A stretch of DNA of 62,439 nt. Source: Gallionella sp. (GTDB lineage Bacteria; Pseudomonadota; Gammaproteobacteria; Burkholderiales; Gallionellaceae). The stretch covers positions 1-62,439 of the forward strand of contig JAHFRA010000017.1 in NCBI GenBank assembly GCA_023259035.1, given 5' to 3'. This document shows positions 46,524 to 57,313 of this stretch, one piece after another (the stretch's first letter is position 1; each line of letters begins with the position of its first letter). The position numbers were made by a program, and so were the translations under genes. Below the pieces are notes generated by a model. The model was not told the DNA's origin, did not search any database, and was given only the letters and a program-made list of their open reading frames with translations.

Positions 46524-47465
46524 TCATTGCTCAATATGTATCGGACAATAAAATCCCTGATTGGCCGCTTGTTTTGCCACATTGGATAACAGTCTGTCGG
46601 GGGCCAGGCGGCGGCCCAGCAGTACCCCAACACCAACAAACCCCTGCGGCCCTTGCAGACTGACCTTGCCATCCGGCAAACCGGTATCCAATCCCAACCG
46701 TTGCCCTTGAGCCAGGCGCTTGATTTGCCCAGCATCCAATTGCAGCTTGGGCATATCCGGCATCAAACTTTCCAACGGCAGCACACACGCAACACGTTCA
46801 CTTTCACTCATTGCTTCGAGTTGCTGCCAGCTATAGGCGTCTTTCAAATCGAAGTGGGCAATCGCGGTGCGGCGCAGACCGATCAGGTGCGCGCCACAAC
46901 CCAGCGATGCGCCGATGTCTTCGGCGAGTGTGCGAATATAAGTCCCTTTGCTGCAGCGCACGGTAATATCCATCTCATTGCCGCTGAAGCGATGCAGCAC
47001 CAGTTCATGTATTACTACATTGCGCAACTCCCGTTCTATGGTTTCACCTTTGCGGATGTATTCGTAGAGCGGCTTGCCCTGATGTTTGAGCGCGCTGTGC
47101 ATGGGAGGAAGCTGCTGGATATCGCCGCGAAATCTTGCCAGCACGATATCAACGTCAGACTGCTGAACTTCGACCGGATGTTCGCTGAGAATCTCGCCTT
47201 CGGCATCGCCGGTGGTGGTGGTTTGCCCGAGGCGCAACAAGGCGCGATAGGTTTTATCGGCATCCAGCAAGGCATTGGAAAACTTGGTGGCCTCGCCGAA
47301 GCAGACCGGCAACAGGCCGGTGGCGAGAGGATCGAGGGTGCCGGTGTGCCCGGCTTTTTCGGCTTGAAACAGCCGACGGACTTTTTGCAGCGCGGTGTTG
47401 GAGCTTAATTCCAGCGGCTTATCGAATAACAAAACACCGTCGAGTGGGCGGAAGGTGCGCGCCAT
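46524..47465 (-). CDS. truB: tRNA pseudouridine-55 synthase
   Basis: 313 aa. It makes the universal pseudouridine at position 55 of the tRNA T-loop. The catalytic Asp lies in GHTGTLDPLATGLLPVCFGE; YRALLRLGQTTTTGDAEG and CSKGTYIRTLAEDIG are typical. A short PUA-like C-terminal domain follows. It closes the rimP-nusA-infB-rbfA-truB operon, 8 nt after rbfA. Confidence 0.96.
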   Translation of the reverse strand: MARTFRPLDGVLLFDKPLELSSNTALQKVRRLFQAEKAGHTGTLDPLATGLLPVCFGEATKFSNALLDADKTYRALLRLGQTTTTGDAEGEILSEHPVEVQQSDVDIVLARFRGDIQQLPPMHSALKHQGKPLYEYIRKGETIERELRNVVIHELVLHRFSGNEMDITVRCSKGTYIRTLAEDIGASLGCGAHLIGLRRTAIAHFDLKDAYSWQQLEAMSESERVACVLPLESLMPDMPKLQLDAGQIKRLAQGQRLGLDTGLPDGKVSLQGPQGFVGVGVLLGRRLAPDRLLSNVAKQAANQGFYCPIHIEQ

Positions 47466-47473
47466 AGCGATGA

Positions 47474-47839
47474 CTAGGGCTTGTCGGAATGTAGCTTGTC
47501 GCTGGCCACCGCCTGGTCAATCAGTTGCGATAGGTGACTGCCGCGCTCGACAGAGGAATCATAGACGAAATGCAGTTGCGGCATGATGCGCAGCTTGATA
47601 CTGCGCGCCAACTGCTTGCGTAGAAAACCACTGGCGCTTTCTAGGCCTTGCTGCGCCTCGGCATATTTGCCATCCATGCGCGTGAAAAAAACCTTGGCAT
47701 GCGAATAATCGCCCGCCACTTCCACCCCGGTGATGGTCACCAAGCGCACACGTGGGTCGTTGATTTCAAGACGCACCAACTCGGCTATTTCACGCTGAAT
47801 CTGCTGGGCAATCCGATCAGTCCTGGAAAAGTTGCCCAT
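47474..47839 (-). CDS. rbfA: Ribosome-binding factor A
   Basis: 121 aa KH-fold protein that helps mature the 5' end of 16S rRNA in the 30S subunit. It begins [20 protein letters not shown] and contains [20 protein letters not shown]. Its ATG overlaps the infB stop (TAATG). Confidence 0.96.
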   Translation of the reverse strand: MGNFSRTDRIAQQIQREIAELVRLEINDPRVRLVTITGVEVAGDYSHAKVFFTRMDGKYAEAQQGLESASGFLRKQLARSIKLRIMPQLHFVYDSSVERGSHLSQLIDQAVASDKLHSDKP

Positions 47840-50424
47840 TACAGCGTGCGCGCAACCTCGACAATTTCGTAGACTTCAAGCTTGTCGCCCACGATCAGAT
47901 CGTTGTAATTCTTCAGCGACAGACCGCACTCGAAATTGGCTTTCACTTCTTTCACGTCATCCTTGAAGCGTTTCAGCGAATCCAGTTCACCGTCGTGGAT
48001 CACCACGTTGTCGCGCAGCAAGCGTACTTTGGCGCCGCGTTTCACCATGCCTTCCAGCACATAGCAACCGGCAATCGTACCCACTTTGGAAACGGTGAAC
48101 ACCTGGCGCACTTCGACCATGCCCATGATGCTTTCGCGTTTTTCTGGAGCCAACATGCCGGACAGCGCCGCCTTGATCTCGTCCACCATCGCGTAGATGA
48201 TGTTGTAGTAGCGGATGTCCACGCCGGAAGCTTCGGCGAGCTTGCGCGCGGCCGCATCGGCGCGGGTGTTGAAGCCGATCACGATCGCCTTGGAAGCCAA
48301 TGCCAGATTGATGTCCGACTCGGAAATCGCACCCACCCCGCCGTGGATCAGGTTGACCTTGACTTCGGCGGTAGAGAGTTTTTGCAAGGATTGCGCGATC
48401 GCCTCGGCAGAACCCTGCACGTCGGATTTCACAATCAGCGACAAGGTGCGCACTTCGCCTTCGGCCATTTGCTCGAACATGTTTTCCAGCTTGGCGGCCT
48501 GCTGCTTGGCCAGCTTCACGCCGCGGTATTTGCCTTGGCGGAACAGCGCGATTTCGCGCGCGCGTTTTTCATCCGCCATCACCATCAATTCCTCACCGGC
48601 GGCGGGCACTTCGGATAGCCCTTGAATCTCCACCGGAATGGATGGCCCCGCTTCGTTAACGATCTTGCCGGTTTCGTCCAGCATGGCGCGCACGCGCCCG
48701 AACACCGAACCGACCAGCACCGCATCGCCGCGCCGCAGGGTGCCGGACTGGATCAGCACGGTAGCGACCGGCCCCTTGCCCTTATCCAGGCGAGCTTCGA
48801 TCACCAGCCCCTTGGCATGCGTGGTGCGCGGTGCCTTCAGCTCCAGCACTTCCGCCTGGAGCAGCACGCCTTCGAGCAATTGGTCGATACCTTGACCTGA
48901 TTTGGATGAAACCTCGACGAACATCGTATCGCCGCCCCAATCTTCCGGCACCACGCCTTCGGCGACCAGCTCCTGTTTGACGCGCTCGGAGTTGGCTTCG
49001 GGCTTGTCGATCTTGGTCACCGCCACCACCAGCGGAACATTGGCAGCCCTGGCATGTGCGATGGCCTCCTTGGTCTGCGGCATCACGCCATCATCGGCAG
49101 CTACTACCAGAATTACGATGTCGGTCGCCTTGGCGCCGCGCGCGCGCATCGCGGTAAACGCTTCATGCCCCGGCGTATCGAGAAAGGTGACCATGCCGCG
49201 CGGCGTATCGACGTGATATGCGCCGATATGCTGGGTAATGCCGCCCGCCTCACCGGAGGCGACACGGGTGCGGCGAATGTAATCCAGCAGCGAGGTCTTG
49301 CCGTGATCGACGTGTCCCATCACGGTGACAACCGGTGCGCGCGGTTCCAGTTCCGCATCGTGATGCGCTTCGGTATCGATCAGATAAGCATCTGGGTCGT
49401 CCAGTTTGGCGGCCTTGGCGACGTGCCCCATTTCTTCTACCACGATCATTGCCGTCTCTTGATCGAGCACCTGGTTGATGGTGACCATCGAACCCATTTT
49501 CATCAACACCTTGATAATTTCGGCAGCCTTGACGGTCATCTTTTGAGCCAACTCGGCAACCGTAATGGTTTCCGGAACTGACACTTCATGCACGACAGGC
49601 TCGGTCGGCAAGGAAAATGCGTGGGTGGATTCCGCAACCCCATGTTTGCTGTGTTTGTCATGGCGCGGCGCACGGACCGGTGTCGCCCAGACACCGGTTT
49701 TCTCTCCGGTTTTAACGGGGGTGCGTTTCTTGTGCCCTTTCTCGTCCCACGGGCTGCTTTTGGCCTCAGGTTTTGGTTTCTTGCTCGGTTTGGCTATCTT
49801 GTCTCCGGGCTTTGGCGAAGGCTTATGCAGCGTACCATCGGCCAAATTAGGCGCGACGACAACCGCCGTCGTTGGAGTAGCAACAGCGATAATTTCTTCA
49901 ACCTTTTTGGCCTCTGGAACAACAGGTGGCGGCTCAACAGTTTTGTTAGCCTTGCGTTTATTGCGTTCCTGCTTGGCTTGAGCTTCGGCCGCCTGACGTG
50001 TTGCCAATTCCGCCTGCGAATGCGCTTCCTGCTCGCGTGCCGCCAGTTCTTGCTCATCCACAACTTTGACTGCTTTGCCCTTCTTGGGCGGAGCCACTGC
50101 TTCAACAGGTGCGGCAACTTCAGTGGAGACGGCCGGAGCTACCACACGGCGTTTGCGCACTTCCACCTGAATGGTGCGAGCCCGTCCAGAGCTGTCGGAT
50201 TTCTTGATTTCTGTGGTTTCGCGGCGGATCAGCGTAATTTTTTTAGTGGGTTTGTCAGCGCCATGCGTTTGACGCAAATGCTCCAGCAACTGAGCCTTAT
50301 CCTTTTCAGAAATCGAGTCGGATTCCTGATTTTTGCTGACCCCGGCCGCCGTTAACTGCTCTAGCAGCAATGCAACCGGCAATCCCAATTCAGTCGCAAA
50401 CTGTGCTATGTTTAATTTTCCCAT
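47839..50424 (-). CDS. infB: Translation initiation factor IF-2
   Basis: 861 aa. The N-terminus ([20 protein letters not shown]) and a long charged Ala/Lys-rich linker precede the G domain with [27 protein letters not shown] and NKID-like TKIDKPEAN, then the C-terminal initiator-tRNA-binding domains. It brings fMet-tRNA to the 30S subunit. It lies 24 nt after nusA. Confidence 0.97.
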   Translation of the reverse strand: MGKLNIAQFATELGLPVALLLEQLTAAGVSKNQESDSISEKDKAQLLEHLRQTHGADKPTKKITLIRRETTEIKKSDSSGRARTIQVEVRKRRVVAPAVSTEVAAPVEAVAPPKKGKAVKVVDEQELAAREQEAHSQAELATRQAAEAQAKQERNKRKANKTVEPPPVVPEAKKVEEIIAVATPTTAVVVAPNLADGTLHKPSPKPGDKIAKPSKKPKPEAKSSPWDEKGHKKRTPVKTGEKTGVWATPVRAPRHDKHSKHGVAESTHAFSLPTEPVVHEVSVPETITVAELAQKMTVKAAEIIKVLMKMGSMVTINQVLDQETAMIVVEEMGHVAKAAKLDDPDAYLIDTEAHHDAELEPRAPVVTVMGHVDHGKTSLLDYIRRTRVASGEAGGITQHIGAYHVDTPRGMVTFLDTPGHEAFTAMRARGAKATDIVILVVAADDGVMPQTKEAIAHARAANVPLVVAVTKIDKPEANSERVKQELVAEGVVPEDWGGDTMFVEVSSKSGQGIDQLLEGVLLQAEVLELKAPRTTHAKGLVIEARLDKGKGPVATVLIQSGTLRRGDAVLVGSVFGRVRAMLDETGKIVNEAGPSIPVEIQGLSEVPAAGEELMVMADEKRAREIALFRQGKYRGVKLAKQQAAKLENMFEQMAEGEVRTLSLIVKSDVQGSAEAIAQSLQKLSTAEVKVNLIHGGVGAISESDINLALASKAIVIGFNTRADAAARKLAEASGVDIRYYNIIYAMVDEIKAALSGMLAPEKRESIMGMVEVRQVFTVSKVGTIAGCYVLEGMVKRGAKVRLLRDNVVIHDGELDSLKRFKDDVKEVKANFECGLSLKNYNDLIVGDKLEVYEIVEVARTL

Positions 50425-50448
50425 TACCGTCCTTTAGATACTACCCAC

Positions 50449-51921
50449 TTAAGCAAACCAGGGTGCGCGTGCCGTCATAATCAAAACATTGGCACGTTCG
50501 CTATCTATACCCGAAATCTCTACCAATTCATCCACATCCAAGTCTGCCAATTGCTCTTGAGTCGCCACACCCTTTGCTGCCAGCGCGCGCGCAGTTTGTT
50601 CGTCCATGCCCTCCAGCTTGAGCAAATCTTCAATGCCGTGTTCCACCAGTTCTTCGCTGGCAATCGCCGCTGTCAGCAAGGCGTTGCGCGCACGGCTACG
50701 CAACTCATTTACCGTTGCCTCATCGAGAGCGTCGATTTCCAACATTTCCTCCAGCGGCACATAGGCCACTTCTTCAAGTGTATTAAAACCTTCCTGAACC
50801 AGAATATCGGCGACCTCCTCATCCACATCCAGTTTTTCCATAAACACCGCGCGCGTTTTAGAGAATTCTTCGGCGTGCATTTCGTTGGATTGATCGACTG
50901 TCATGATGTTGAGCCGCCATCCAGTCATTTCGCTGGCCAAGCGCACGTTCTGGCCACCGCGTCCAATTGCTTGTGCCAGATTTTCTTCTTCGACCACCAC
51001 ATCCATGCTGTGCTGTTCTTCGTCCACCACGATACTGCTTACCTCGGCAGGAGCCAACGCATTGATAACGTAAGTCGCCGGGTCTTCCGCCCAAAGAATG
51101 ATGTCCACGCGTTCACCGGCAAGTTCGTTGGTAACTCCCTGCACGCGCGATCCGCGCATTCCGACGCAGGTACCGATAGGGTCGATTCGCGGGTCGTGCG
51201 AAAGCACCGCAATCTTGGCACGCGAACCGGGATCGCGCGCAGCACTGACGATCTCTAAAAGATTTTCTTCGATTTCAGGCACTTCCAATTCAAACAACTT
51301 GACCAACAATTCGTTTGAGGTGCGCGACAAAATCACTTGCGGGCCACGCGCGCTGCGATCCACGCGCAACAAATGCGCCTTGACGCGATCACCGATACGC
51401 AAATTCTCTTTCGGAATCATTTGGTCGCGCGGCAGCAGAGCTTCTATTTTGCCAAATTCGATAAGTGCATTACCGCGTTCAAGCCGCTTCACCGTACCGG
51501 AAATCAAATGCTCTTTACGATCCATAAAATCGCCCAGCACCTGTTCGCGTTCAGCATCGCGTATCTTCTGGAAGATAACCTGCTTTGCTGCCTGCGCCCC
51601 GATGCGCCCAAAATCAATGGATTCCAGAGGCTCTTCGATAAACTCGCCGAGCTGGATATCAACATTGCGCTTCTGCGCTTCTTCAAGCTTGATATGTAGC
51701 TCAGGAGTTTCAAAAGTTTCGTCATCCATCACTTCCCAGCGACGGAAAGATTCGTACTCGCCGGTATTGCGATCTATAGAAACGCGGACATCTGCCTCGC
51801 CTTCAAAGCGTTTTTTGGTTGCGGAGGCTAATGCTGACTCCAGTGAATCAAACACGACTTCCTTGTCCACATTTTTTTCACGCGACAGCGCATCCACCAG
51901 CAACAAAATTTCACGGCTCAT
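50449..51921 (-). CDS. nusA: Transcription termination/antitermination factor NusA
   Basis: 490 aa, full length for proteobacteria. The N-terminal RNA polymerase-binding domain, S1 domain ([20 protein letters not shown]), two KH domains ([40 protein letters not shown]) and two C-terminal acidic repeats ([19 protein letters not shown]) are all present. Confidence 0.97.
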   Translation of the reverse strand: MSREILLLVDALSREKNVDKEVVFDSLESALASATKKRFEGEADVRVSIDRNTGEYESFRRWEVMDDETFETPELHIKLEEAQKRNVDIQLGEFIEEPLESIDFGRIGAQAAKQVIFQKIRDAEREQVLGDFMDRKEHLISGTVKRLERGNALIEFGKIEALLPRDQMIPKENLRIGDRVKAHLLRVDRSARGPQVILSRTSNELLVKLFELEVPEIEENLLEIVSAARDPGSRAKIAVLSHDPRIDPIGTCVGMRGSRVQGVTNELAGERVDIILWAEDPATYVINALAPAEVSSIVVDEEQHSMDVVVEEENLAQAIGRGGQNVRLASEMTGWRLNIMTVDQSNEMHAEEFSKTRAVFMEKLDVDEEVADILVQEGFNTLEEVAYVPLEEMLEIDALDEATVNELRSRARNALLTAAIASEELVEHGIEDLLKLEGMDEQTARALAAKGVATQEQLADLDVDELVEISGIDSERANVLIMTARAPWFA

Positions 51922-51986
51922 GCTATTTTCTCCGGCTAATTACTTCATGTGCAGGATGCACCATGTGCGTGGAACACACCCTACAT

Positions 51987-52412
51987 CTAAAAAATCGGCA
52001 CTAAACGTGCCTTATCGAGATTCGATATCTCAATCATCACCTGACTACCATCCACATCCAACTGCAATATTCCATCGTTCACTGCTTCTATCACGCCGAC
52101 AAAATTCTTGCGTCCCGCCAATGGCATACGCAGCTTGATTTGCGCTTTCTGCCCAGCGAAACGCACAAAATCTGCTTCCTTTTTCAGAGGCCTATCCAGA
52201 CCAGGCGACGAAACCTCGAGACGATCATAATCCACGTTCTCAACCAGAAACAACCGGGTCAATTGATTGCTGACCGTCTGGCAATCATCCACCGATATAC
52301 CTTCCGGCTTATCGATGAACACGCGCAACATACCGCGCCCGGAGCGTTCAACATCCACCAACTCATAACCCAAGCCGTTTACTGTTATTTCGACCAGCTT
52401 CACAACATCCAT
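51987..52412 (-). CDS. rimP: Ribosome maturation factor RimP
   Basis: 141 aa protein needed for 30S assembly. It has [20 protein letters not shown], the conserved [15 protein letters not shown] and an SH3-like C-terminal domain. It heads the nusA-infB operon, 65 nt before nusA, as in most bacteria. Confidence 0.95.
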   Translation of the reverse strand: MDVVKLVEITVNGLGYELVDVERSGRGMLRVFIDKPEGISVDDCQTVSNQLTRLFLVENVDYDRLEVSSPGLDRPLKKEADFVRFAGQKAQIKLRMPLAGRKNFVGVIEAVNDGILQLDVDGSQVMIEISNLDKARLVPIF

Positions 52413-52424
52413 AATTTACTGCCC

Positions 52425-52450
52425 ACAAATAAAAAACGGGCTCGAAGCCC
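52425..52450 (-). terminator. Rho-independent terminator after nadE
   Basis: GGGCTCGAAGCCC (52438-52450) forms a hairpin that in the minus direction is followed by GTTTTTTATTTG. It separates nadE from the rimP operon, which starts at 52412. Confidence 0.75.
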
Positions 52451-52687
52451 ATCTCAAAACGCGGCGCATTGTAGCAAAACTCTCGCTTAAAGGGAATTAA
52501 CTTATATGAACATGGAGAAACTCGTTTTGCTGGATGAAACATAAGTCGCCGCGTAGCGAACGACAGGACCTATCAGTTTGATAGGCGAGGAGTGAGCAAG
52601 CACGCGAACACTGCGGTTTTCCAGGAAACGGTTTAAGCGGGCAATCCGCGCAGCGGATGCTCGCAAAATGAATTAATAGAGGTTCAC

Positions 52688-54292
52688 TTAAAACATATCC
52701 TGATATTGCACCGTGATCGGATACCGCCAGTCCTTGCCGTAGCTGCGTTCGGTGATGCGGATACCCACCGCTGACTGGCGGCGTTTGTATTCGCTGATGC
52801 GGATCAGGTGCACCACCCGGCGCACGTCCGCTTCCGCATACCCACGCGCGATGATTTCCGGGATCGCGAGATTCTGTTCGACATAGCACGCCATGATGGC
52901 ATCCAGCGTATCGTAGGGCGGCAGGCTGTCCTGGTCGGTCTGGTTGGCGCGCAATTCGGCGCTCGGCGGGCGCGTGATGATGCGTTCCGGGATTACCTGC
53001 CCCAGCGTGTTGCGGTAGCGCGCCAAGCGATACACCAGCGTTTTGCTGACATCCTTCAACACCGCAAAACCGCCCGCCATATCGCCGTACAGCGTGGCAT
53101 AGCCCACGGTCATTTCGGATTTGTTGCCGGTGGTCAGCACCAGCGAACCGAGCTTGTTCGACAAGGCCATCAGCAAGGTGCCACGGATACGTGCCTGCAA
53201 ATTTTCTTCGGTGGTGTCCACCTCGCGCCCGGCGAAAGTTGCAGCCAGCGCGGCCAAATAGCTCTGGAACATCGCCTCGATGGAAAATTCGTCATAGCGC
53301 ACGCCGAGCGTTTTCACCATCTCGCGCGAATCGTCCAAGCTGATCTGCGCGGTATAAGGCGACGGCATCATAACCGCATGGACTTTATTCGCGCCCAGCG
53401 CGTCGGCGGCAATCGCCAGGGTCAACGCCGAATCGATCCCGCCTGACAAACCCAACAACACGCCCGGAAAGCGGTTCTTTCCGACATAGTCGCGCACACC
53501 GAGACATAACGCTTGATAAACGTTAGCTTCTTCGCTCAATGCTGCAACCTTTTCCCCTGTTGGCCGCAAATCATCTTGAAGTTCCAGCATCAACAAGGCT
53601 TCTTCAAAATGCCTGCCCTGCGCAGTCAGGCTGCCGTGCCGGTCCATCGCGAACGAGCCGCCGTCAAAAATCAGTTCATCCTGCCCCCCCGCCAGATTGG
53701 CATAAATGACCGCCATACCGGTTTCCGCGATTCGTTCGCGAATGTTGCGGTAGCGGGATTTCTGCTTATGCATGGCATAAGGAGATGCGTTCAACACCAG
53801 CAGCACTTGCGCACCGGCATTACGCGCGCGGAGCGCTGCTTCTGGCCCCCAAACATCGGCACAGATGTTCAACCCGAAACGAATGCCATCTAGCTCAAAA
53901 ATGCATGGCTCAACGCCATGATCGAAATAACGTTCTTCATCGAACACCGAATAGTTCGGCAAGGCATACTTGAGATAGGTCCCAGTAACCGCTCCATCCC
54001 GGATCAGAGAAGCCGCGTTGTAACGTTTCCCACTCTGCTCATGCGGATGCCCAACCACAACAGCAATACCCGATATCTTTCCGGCGAGTTCGGACAATGC
54101 ACGCTCACACGCATGGTAAAATCCGTCGCGCAATAATAGGTCTTCCGGCGGATAGCCACACAGACTGAGTTCGGGGGTCAACAATAGTTGCGCGCCATGC
54201 TGTTTGGCTTGCTCGGCGTATTGCAAAATCTTTGCAACATTTCCACCCAGGTCACCCAAAACACTGTTGATTTGCGCAATTGCCAGCTTCAT
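52688..54292 (-). CDS. nadE: Glutamine-dependent NAD+ synthetase
   Basis: 534 aa two-domain enzyme. The N-terminal nitrilase-like glutaminase domain has the Glu-Lys-Cys triad region (LTPELSLCGYPPEDLLL, KYALPNYSVFDEERYF, GLNICADVWGPEAA). The C-terminal synthetase domain has the PP-loop LGLSGGIDSALTLAIAADAL and TTGNKSEMTVGYATLYGDMA. It amidates nicotinate adenine dinucleotide to NAD+. The ATG at 54292 (MKLAIAQINS) was chosen on family N-termini; the frame is open for 13 more codons upstream. Confidence 0.95.
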   Translation of the reverse strand: MKLAIAQINSVLGDLGGNVAKILQYAEQAKQHGAQLLLTPELSLCGYPPEDLLLRDGFYHACERALSELAGKISGIAVVVGHPHEQSGKRYNAASLIRDGAVTGTYLKYALPNYSVFDEERYFDHGVEPCIFELDGIRFGLNICADVWGPEAALRARNAGAQVLLVLNASPYAMHKQKSRYRNIRERIAETGMAVIYANLAGGQDELIFDGGSFAMDRHGSLTAQGRHFEEALLMLELQDDLRPTGEKVAALSEEANVYQALCLGVRDYVGKNRFPGVLLGLSGGIDSALTLAIAADALGANKVHAVMMPSPYTAQISLDDSREMVKTLGVRYDEFSIEAMFQSYLAALAATFAGREVDTTEENLQARIRGTLLMALSNKLGSLVLTTGNKSEMTVGYATLYGDMAGGFAVLKDVSKTLVYRLARYRNTLGQVIPERIITRPPSAELRANQTDQDSLPPYDTLDAIMACYVEQNLAIPEIIARGYAEADVRRVVHLIRISEYKRRQSAVGIRITERSYGKDWRYPITVQYQDMF

Positions 54293-54875
54293 TATCACTC
54301 TTGAAAATATTAAGGACGCACATCTTACCATCGCGATACGCGCTTATTATTAAGATCGGTTAGTCTGCGCCGCAACCTCGTTGTCTCCAAGTCCACCGCA
54401 ATCCCGCGGCCTTCGGTAACGTATTGCCGCGTTCACACACGGCTCCCATCAGCCCACTTCCCTGCTCCAACTCCGCTTTGTGCGGCTGCGGCACTGGTCG
54501 TTTGCAGACGGGTCGTCACGCCAGTCTCGACGCCCATAATCTCAAGAAAAATGCTCGCCCGAGCAAATCGCAGGCACACTCCAACGCATACGCCCATACG
54601 AGCCAGAAAAACGGGTTAGCCACAACACGATTTACCATAATTCTACGCCATGCCGCACGATGAACCGTACAGTGAATTAGTCGCCAGCTTGCGATGGAAC
54701 CGTGATAAACACCGCTCCAAGACCCGCGCCCCGGATGGTCATGGATACATCGCGAAAATGCAGAGCACACATTATTCATCCCTCGTCAATCATAAAGTGG
54801 TTAGGTTTAAATTAATCTTGCGAATAATTTGTGGTAAAAAAACAACATTAATAATGGATTTTTGGAGAAATTTAC

Positions 54876-54903
54876 TTGCGGTGTAAATCTCTTTGCGGAT
54901 AAT
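54876..54903 (+). promoter_or_regulatory. Candidate sigma-70 promoter of the porin gene
   Basis: TTGCGG (54876-54881) and GATAAT (54898-54903) are 16 bp apart, about 60 nt upstream of the porin ATG. This fits a strong housekeeping promoter for an abundant porin. Confidence 0.45.
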
Positions 54904-54938
54904 GCGTTCAAGATTCTCTCTTCTTGAGAATTAAACGC
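54904..54938 (+). promoter_or_regulatory. 5' leader hairpin of the porin gene
   Basis: GCGTTCAAGATTCTC and GAGAATTAAACGC are near-complementary arms around TCTTCTT, placed between the candidate -10 box and the GAGGAG ribosome site. It could stabilise the message or serve as a target for a small RNA. Confidence 0.45.
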
Positions 54939-54965
54939 AACAAATACTATTACGAGGAGTTTTAT

Positions 54966-56171
54966 ATGAAAAAGAAAATCATCGCGCTAGCAATTGCTGC
55001 CGCTGTTTCAGCTCCGGCTTTCGCTGATACCAGCACTGTTACAGTGTATGGCGTGGCTAACATGTCTTACGATTTGACAAGCACTGGTGGCACCAACGGT
55101 TTTAGCAGCAAAAAAGTATCCAGCAACACCTCTCGTATCGGCTTCAAAGGCACCGAAGACCTCGGCGGCGGTCTGGCCGCTGCTTGGCAAATCGAGCAAC
55201 TGGTTGCCATGGACAATGCAGGCGGCACGCTTGCCACCCGTAACACCTACCTGGGCTTGGCTGGCGGTTTCGGCACGGCACTGCTGGGTCGCCACGACAC
55301 CCCATACAAGATCGCGACTCGCGGCATGGATGTGTTCGGCGACACCATCGCTGATAATCGCGGCATCATGGGCGGCGGCTCGAATACCTTGGCAGCTCCA
55401 GCCACAAACGGCGGGGTTGGCTCTCTCAATCTGACAACAGGTGCTGCAAACGCTGCGGGTAACTCTACAGGTGCGGCAGCTTCGTTCGATGGACGCCAAC
55501 CCGACGTAGTCGCTTACGTCAGCCCGGCAATGAGCGGTTTTACCGGCATAATCGCCTATGTGGCGGGCGCTGAAAACCAAACGCTTGCTTCGCAATCCAA
55601 AGGCGCTGCTTGGTCGCTGGCCGGCTTGTATGGCAATGGTCCGCTGAACGTCAATTTTGGCTACGAAGTGCATGACCTCGGTGGTGCTCCCGGTTCTGTT
55701 GGGGTACCTGCCCTTGGCGCGACCAAACTCAAGGAAAGTGCATGGAAGATTGGCGCCGGTTACACGATGGATGCCTTAACTGTCAACGGCGTGTACGAAA
55801 AGACCAAAGATAATTTTGGTGCACTGGTCGGATTGGCAGCAGGCGCAAATACATTGGGGCATAACGCCTACTATCTGTCTGGCAAGTACAGTTTGGGCGA
55901 GGGTGCTGTTAAGCTTGCCTATGCCAAGGCTGGCAACTTGAGCTTGTCAGGCTCTGGCGTTAGCGGCACGGGTGCTAAACAATTGTCGATTGGTTATGAC
56001 CACAATCTGAGCAAGCGTACTACTGCGTATGCCCTTTACACCCAGTTGAGTAATGATGCCAATGCCACTTATGCATTGGGCAATGCAGGCATTGGCAATG
56101 GTTCTGTGTTTGTGAACGGCGCTGGCTCCAAGCCTTCTGCTTTTTCCTTTGGCGTGAAGCATACGTTCTGA
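54966..56171 (+). CDS. General bacterial porin (betaproteobacterial type)
   Basis: 401 aa. The signal peptide MKKKIIALAIAAAVSAPAFA is followed by the porin_4 barrel: STVTVYGVANMSYDL, GFKGTEDLGGGLAAAWQIEQ, the loop-3 region TRNTYLGLAGGFGTALLGRH and the C-terminal SFGVKHTF ending in Phe. It forms trimeric diffusion channels in the outer membrane. The start is firm (GAGGAG before the ATG) and a strong terminator follows. Confidence 0.95.
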   Translation: MKKKIIALAIAAAVSAPAFADTSTVTVYGVANMSYDLTSTGGTNGFSSKKVSSNTSRIGFKGTEDLGGGLAAAWQIEQLVAMDNAGGTLATRNTYLGLAGGFGTALLGRHDTPYKIATRGMDVFGDTIADNRGIMGGGSNTLAAPATNGGVGSLNLTTGAANAAGNSTGAAASFDGRQPDVVAYVSPAMSGFTGIIAYVAGAENQTLASQSKGAAWSLAGLYGNGPLNVNFGYEVHDLGGAPGSVGVPALGATKLKESAWKIGAGYTMDALTVNGVYEKTKDNFGALVGLAAGANTLGHNAYYLSGKYSLGEGAVKLAYAKAGNLSLSGSGVSGTGAKQLSIGYDHNLSKRTTAYALYTQLSNDANATYALGNAGIGNGSVFVNGAGSKPSAFSFGVKHTF

Positions 56172-56259
56172 TATAGCTACTTGCCAATCGACTGATAGAA
56201 CAACCGGTTATAATTTGATTTGTTCGTCGATAAGAGCAGGCCATCAAAACAGAAAACTA

Positions 56260-56287
56260 ACGGGTCTCTTCGGAGACCCGTTTTTTT
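56260..56287 (+). terminator. Rho-independent terminator of the porin gene
   Basis: ACGGGTCTC-TT-CGGAGACCCGT-like hairpin (CGGGTCTC / GAGACCCG, loop TTCG) followed by seven T residues. Confidence 0.92.
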
Positions 56288-56707
56288 ATTGCCGCTGGCA
56301 TTTGAAATCTCTTACCTCAAGATACCCGACAATGAATTGGGGGATACCACCTCAAAATAGAATCCTTCATTAAAGACAAGCTACCCAGTATGCGCGAATG
56401 GCTACCGTGCAGCGCGGAAAACACTACAAGCTGTTTAGAATGGCGCTGTGCAATGAATATACACTGTGCTGCCGAGCTTCATCGTTGACCAGCCGCCTCG
56501 TGGAAAAACCAATAACGGTTTATAGTTCAGCCATTCACAAATTCAAGCCTTCAGGCTATTTGATTTAATCCGCATATCTTCCTCACCTTGTCAGGCAAAC
56601 ACTGACAGAAAAATCTCCCCGTCTCCTACATCATAATCAGGCAAACACTGATAGCACTCTTTGCACAGAAGGGACATTATTTGCCTGTAACAACGGGGGG
56701 AGATGTC
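56288..56707. other. Intergenic region with two related dyads before a membrane protein gene
   Basis: 420 nt between the porin terminator and the next gene. It contains two dyad sites at 56590-56606 and 56636-56652 and no coding sequence that I can support. Confidence 0.55.
56590..56652. promoter_or_regulatory. Two copies of the dyad TCAG-GCAAACA-CTGA
   Basis: Site 1 (56590-56606) reads GTCAGGCAAACACTGAC; site 2 (56636-56652) reads ATCAGGCAAACACTGAT. Start-to-start spacing is 46 bp. The only differences are in the outer pair, G-C in one and A-T in the other, so symmetry is kept. They lie 56-118 nt upstream of the membrane protein start and look like an operator pair. Confidence 0.55.
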
Positions 56708-57313
56708 ATGCTTATCCAAATATCTTATCCGGTATTCCTTTATTGCGTCTTCGTGTTCTTCATATTCGTCAGCGCTTTTTCCTTCGTCGTGGGCATAAGT
56801 CTTGCCACGCGTAATGCCACGATGATGCGATTCTTCGATTTCATGAACAAGTGGTTTTCCGTACGCAGAGCATTGAAACCCCTGTCCATGCCGCACTTCA
56901 TCGAGCCCGTGTTGCTCAAGCGCCAAAGCCTGCTCGGAGCCGGCATCATTTTGGGTGCCGCCATTTCAATTTTTCTGCTCAGAGGTGTCGATGCCAGCCT
57001 CTTCCAACCCATGTTTCTCGGCCCGTTTTCATATTTCACGGCAAAGATACTGGCAAGCCACACCAAATCGTTCTTGCTGGTCGGGAATAGTATCTGTCTG
57101 GCGCTGGGTTTATTGGTGCTGTTCTTTCCGAACTTGTTGTCGTGTATAGAAGCTTATACCGATAAATGGTACACCCTGCGCAAGCAGACCCGCCCCTTGA
57201 ATCAGATGCATCTCGAAATAGACAAATGGGTCTTGGCACATCCCACCGTTTCCGGTTTCACCCTTAGCATCTTGTCGTTAGGTTTGGGTGTTTCGATGTA
57301 CGTGCGTATATAA
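56708..57313 (+). CDS. Four-helix inner-membrane protein with internal duplication
   Basis: Family not recognised. 201 aa from the ATG at 56708, with GGGGGGAG upstream. Four predicted membrane helices (about 9-30, 74-92, 120-142, 181-198). The two halves are alike: each has a helix pair joined by a loop with FFDFMNKWFSVRRALKPLSM in the first and IEAYTDKWYTLRKQTRPLNQ in the second. The shared KW(F/Y)(S/T)xR pattern points to an ancestral gene duplication. No catalytic motif is seen. Confidence 0.8.
   Translation: MLIQISYPVFLYCVFVFFIFVSAFSFVVGISLATRNATMMRFFDFMNKWFSVRRALKPLSMPHFIEPVLLKRQSLLGAGIILGAAISIFLLRGVDASLFQPMFLGPFSYFTAKILASHTKSFLLVGNSICLALGLLVLFFPNLLSCIEAYTDKWYTLRKQTRPLNQMHLEIDKWVLAHPTVSGFTLSILSLGLGVSMYVRI

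Larger units (their letters stand above)
54293..54965. other. Intergenic region between nadE and the porin gene
   Basis: 673 nt. The right-hand part holds a possible promoter (54876-54903) and a hairpin (54904-54938) for the porin. The left-hand 550 nt shows no convincing gene; it was checked for tmRNA, 6S and SRP RNA signatures and none was found. It may be a decayed gene or a non-coding spacer. Confidence 0.5.

Noticed and set aside
52560..52665. Hairpins CCTATC/GATAGG and ATCCGC/GCGGAT between nadE and rimP
   Set aside because: Short and without T-runs or a second copy in the window; not enough to call a feature.
54332..54870. Possible structured RNA (tmRNA, 6S, SRP RNA) left of the porin
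   Set aside because: None of the hallmark segments of these RNAs was found and no consistent long-range pairing was evident.
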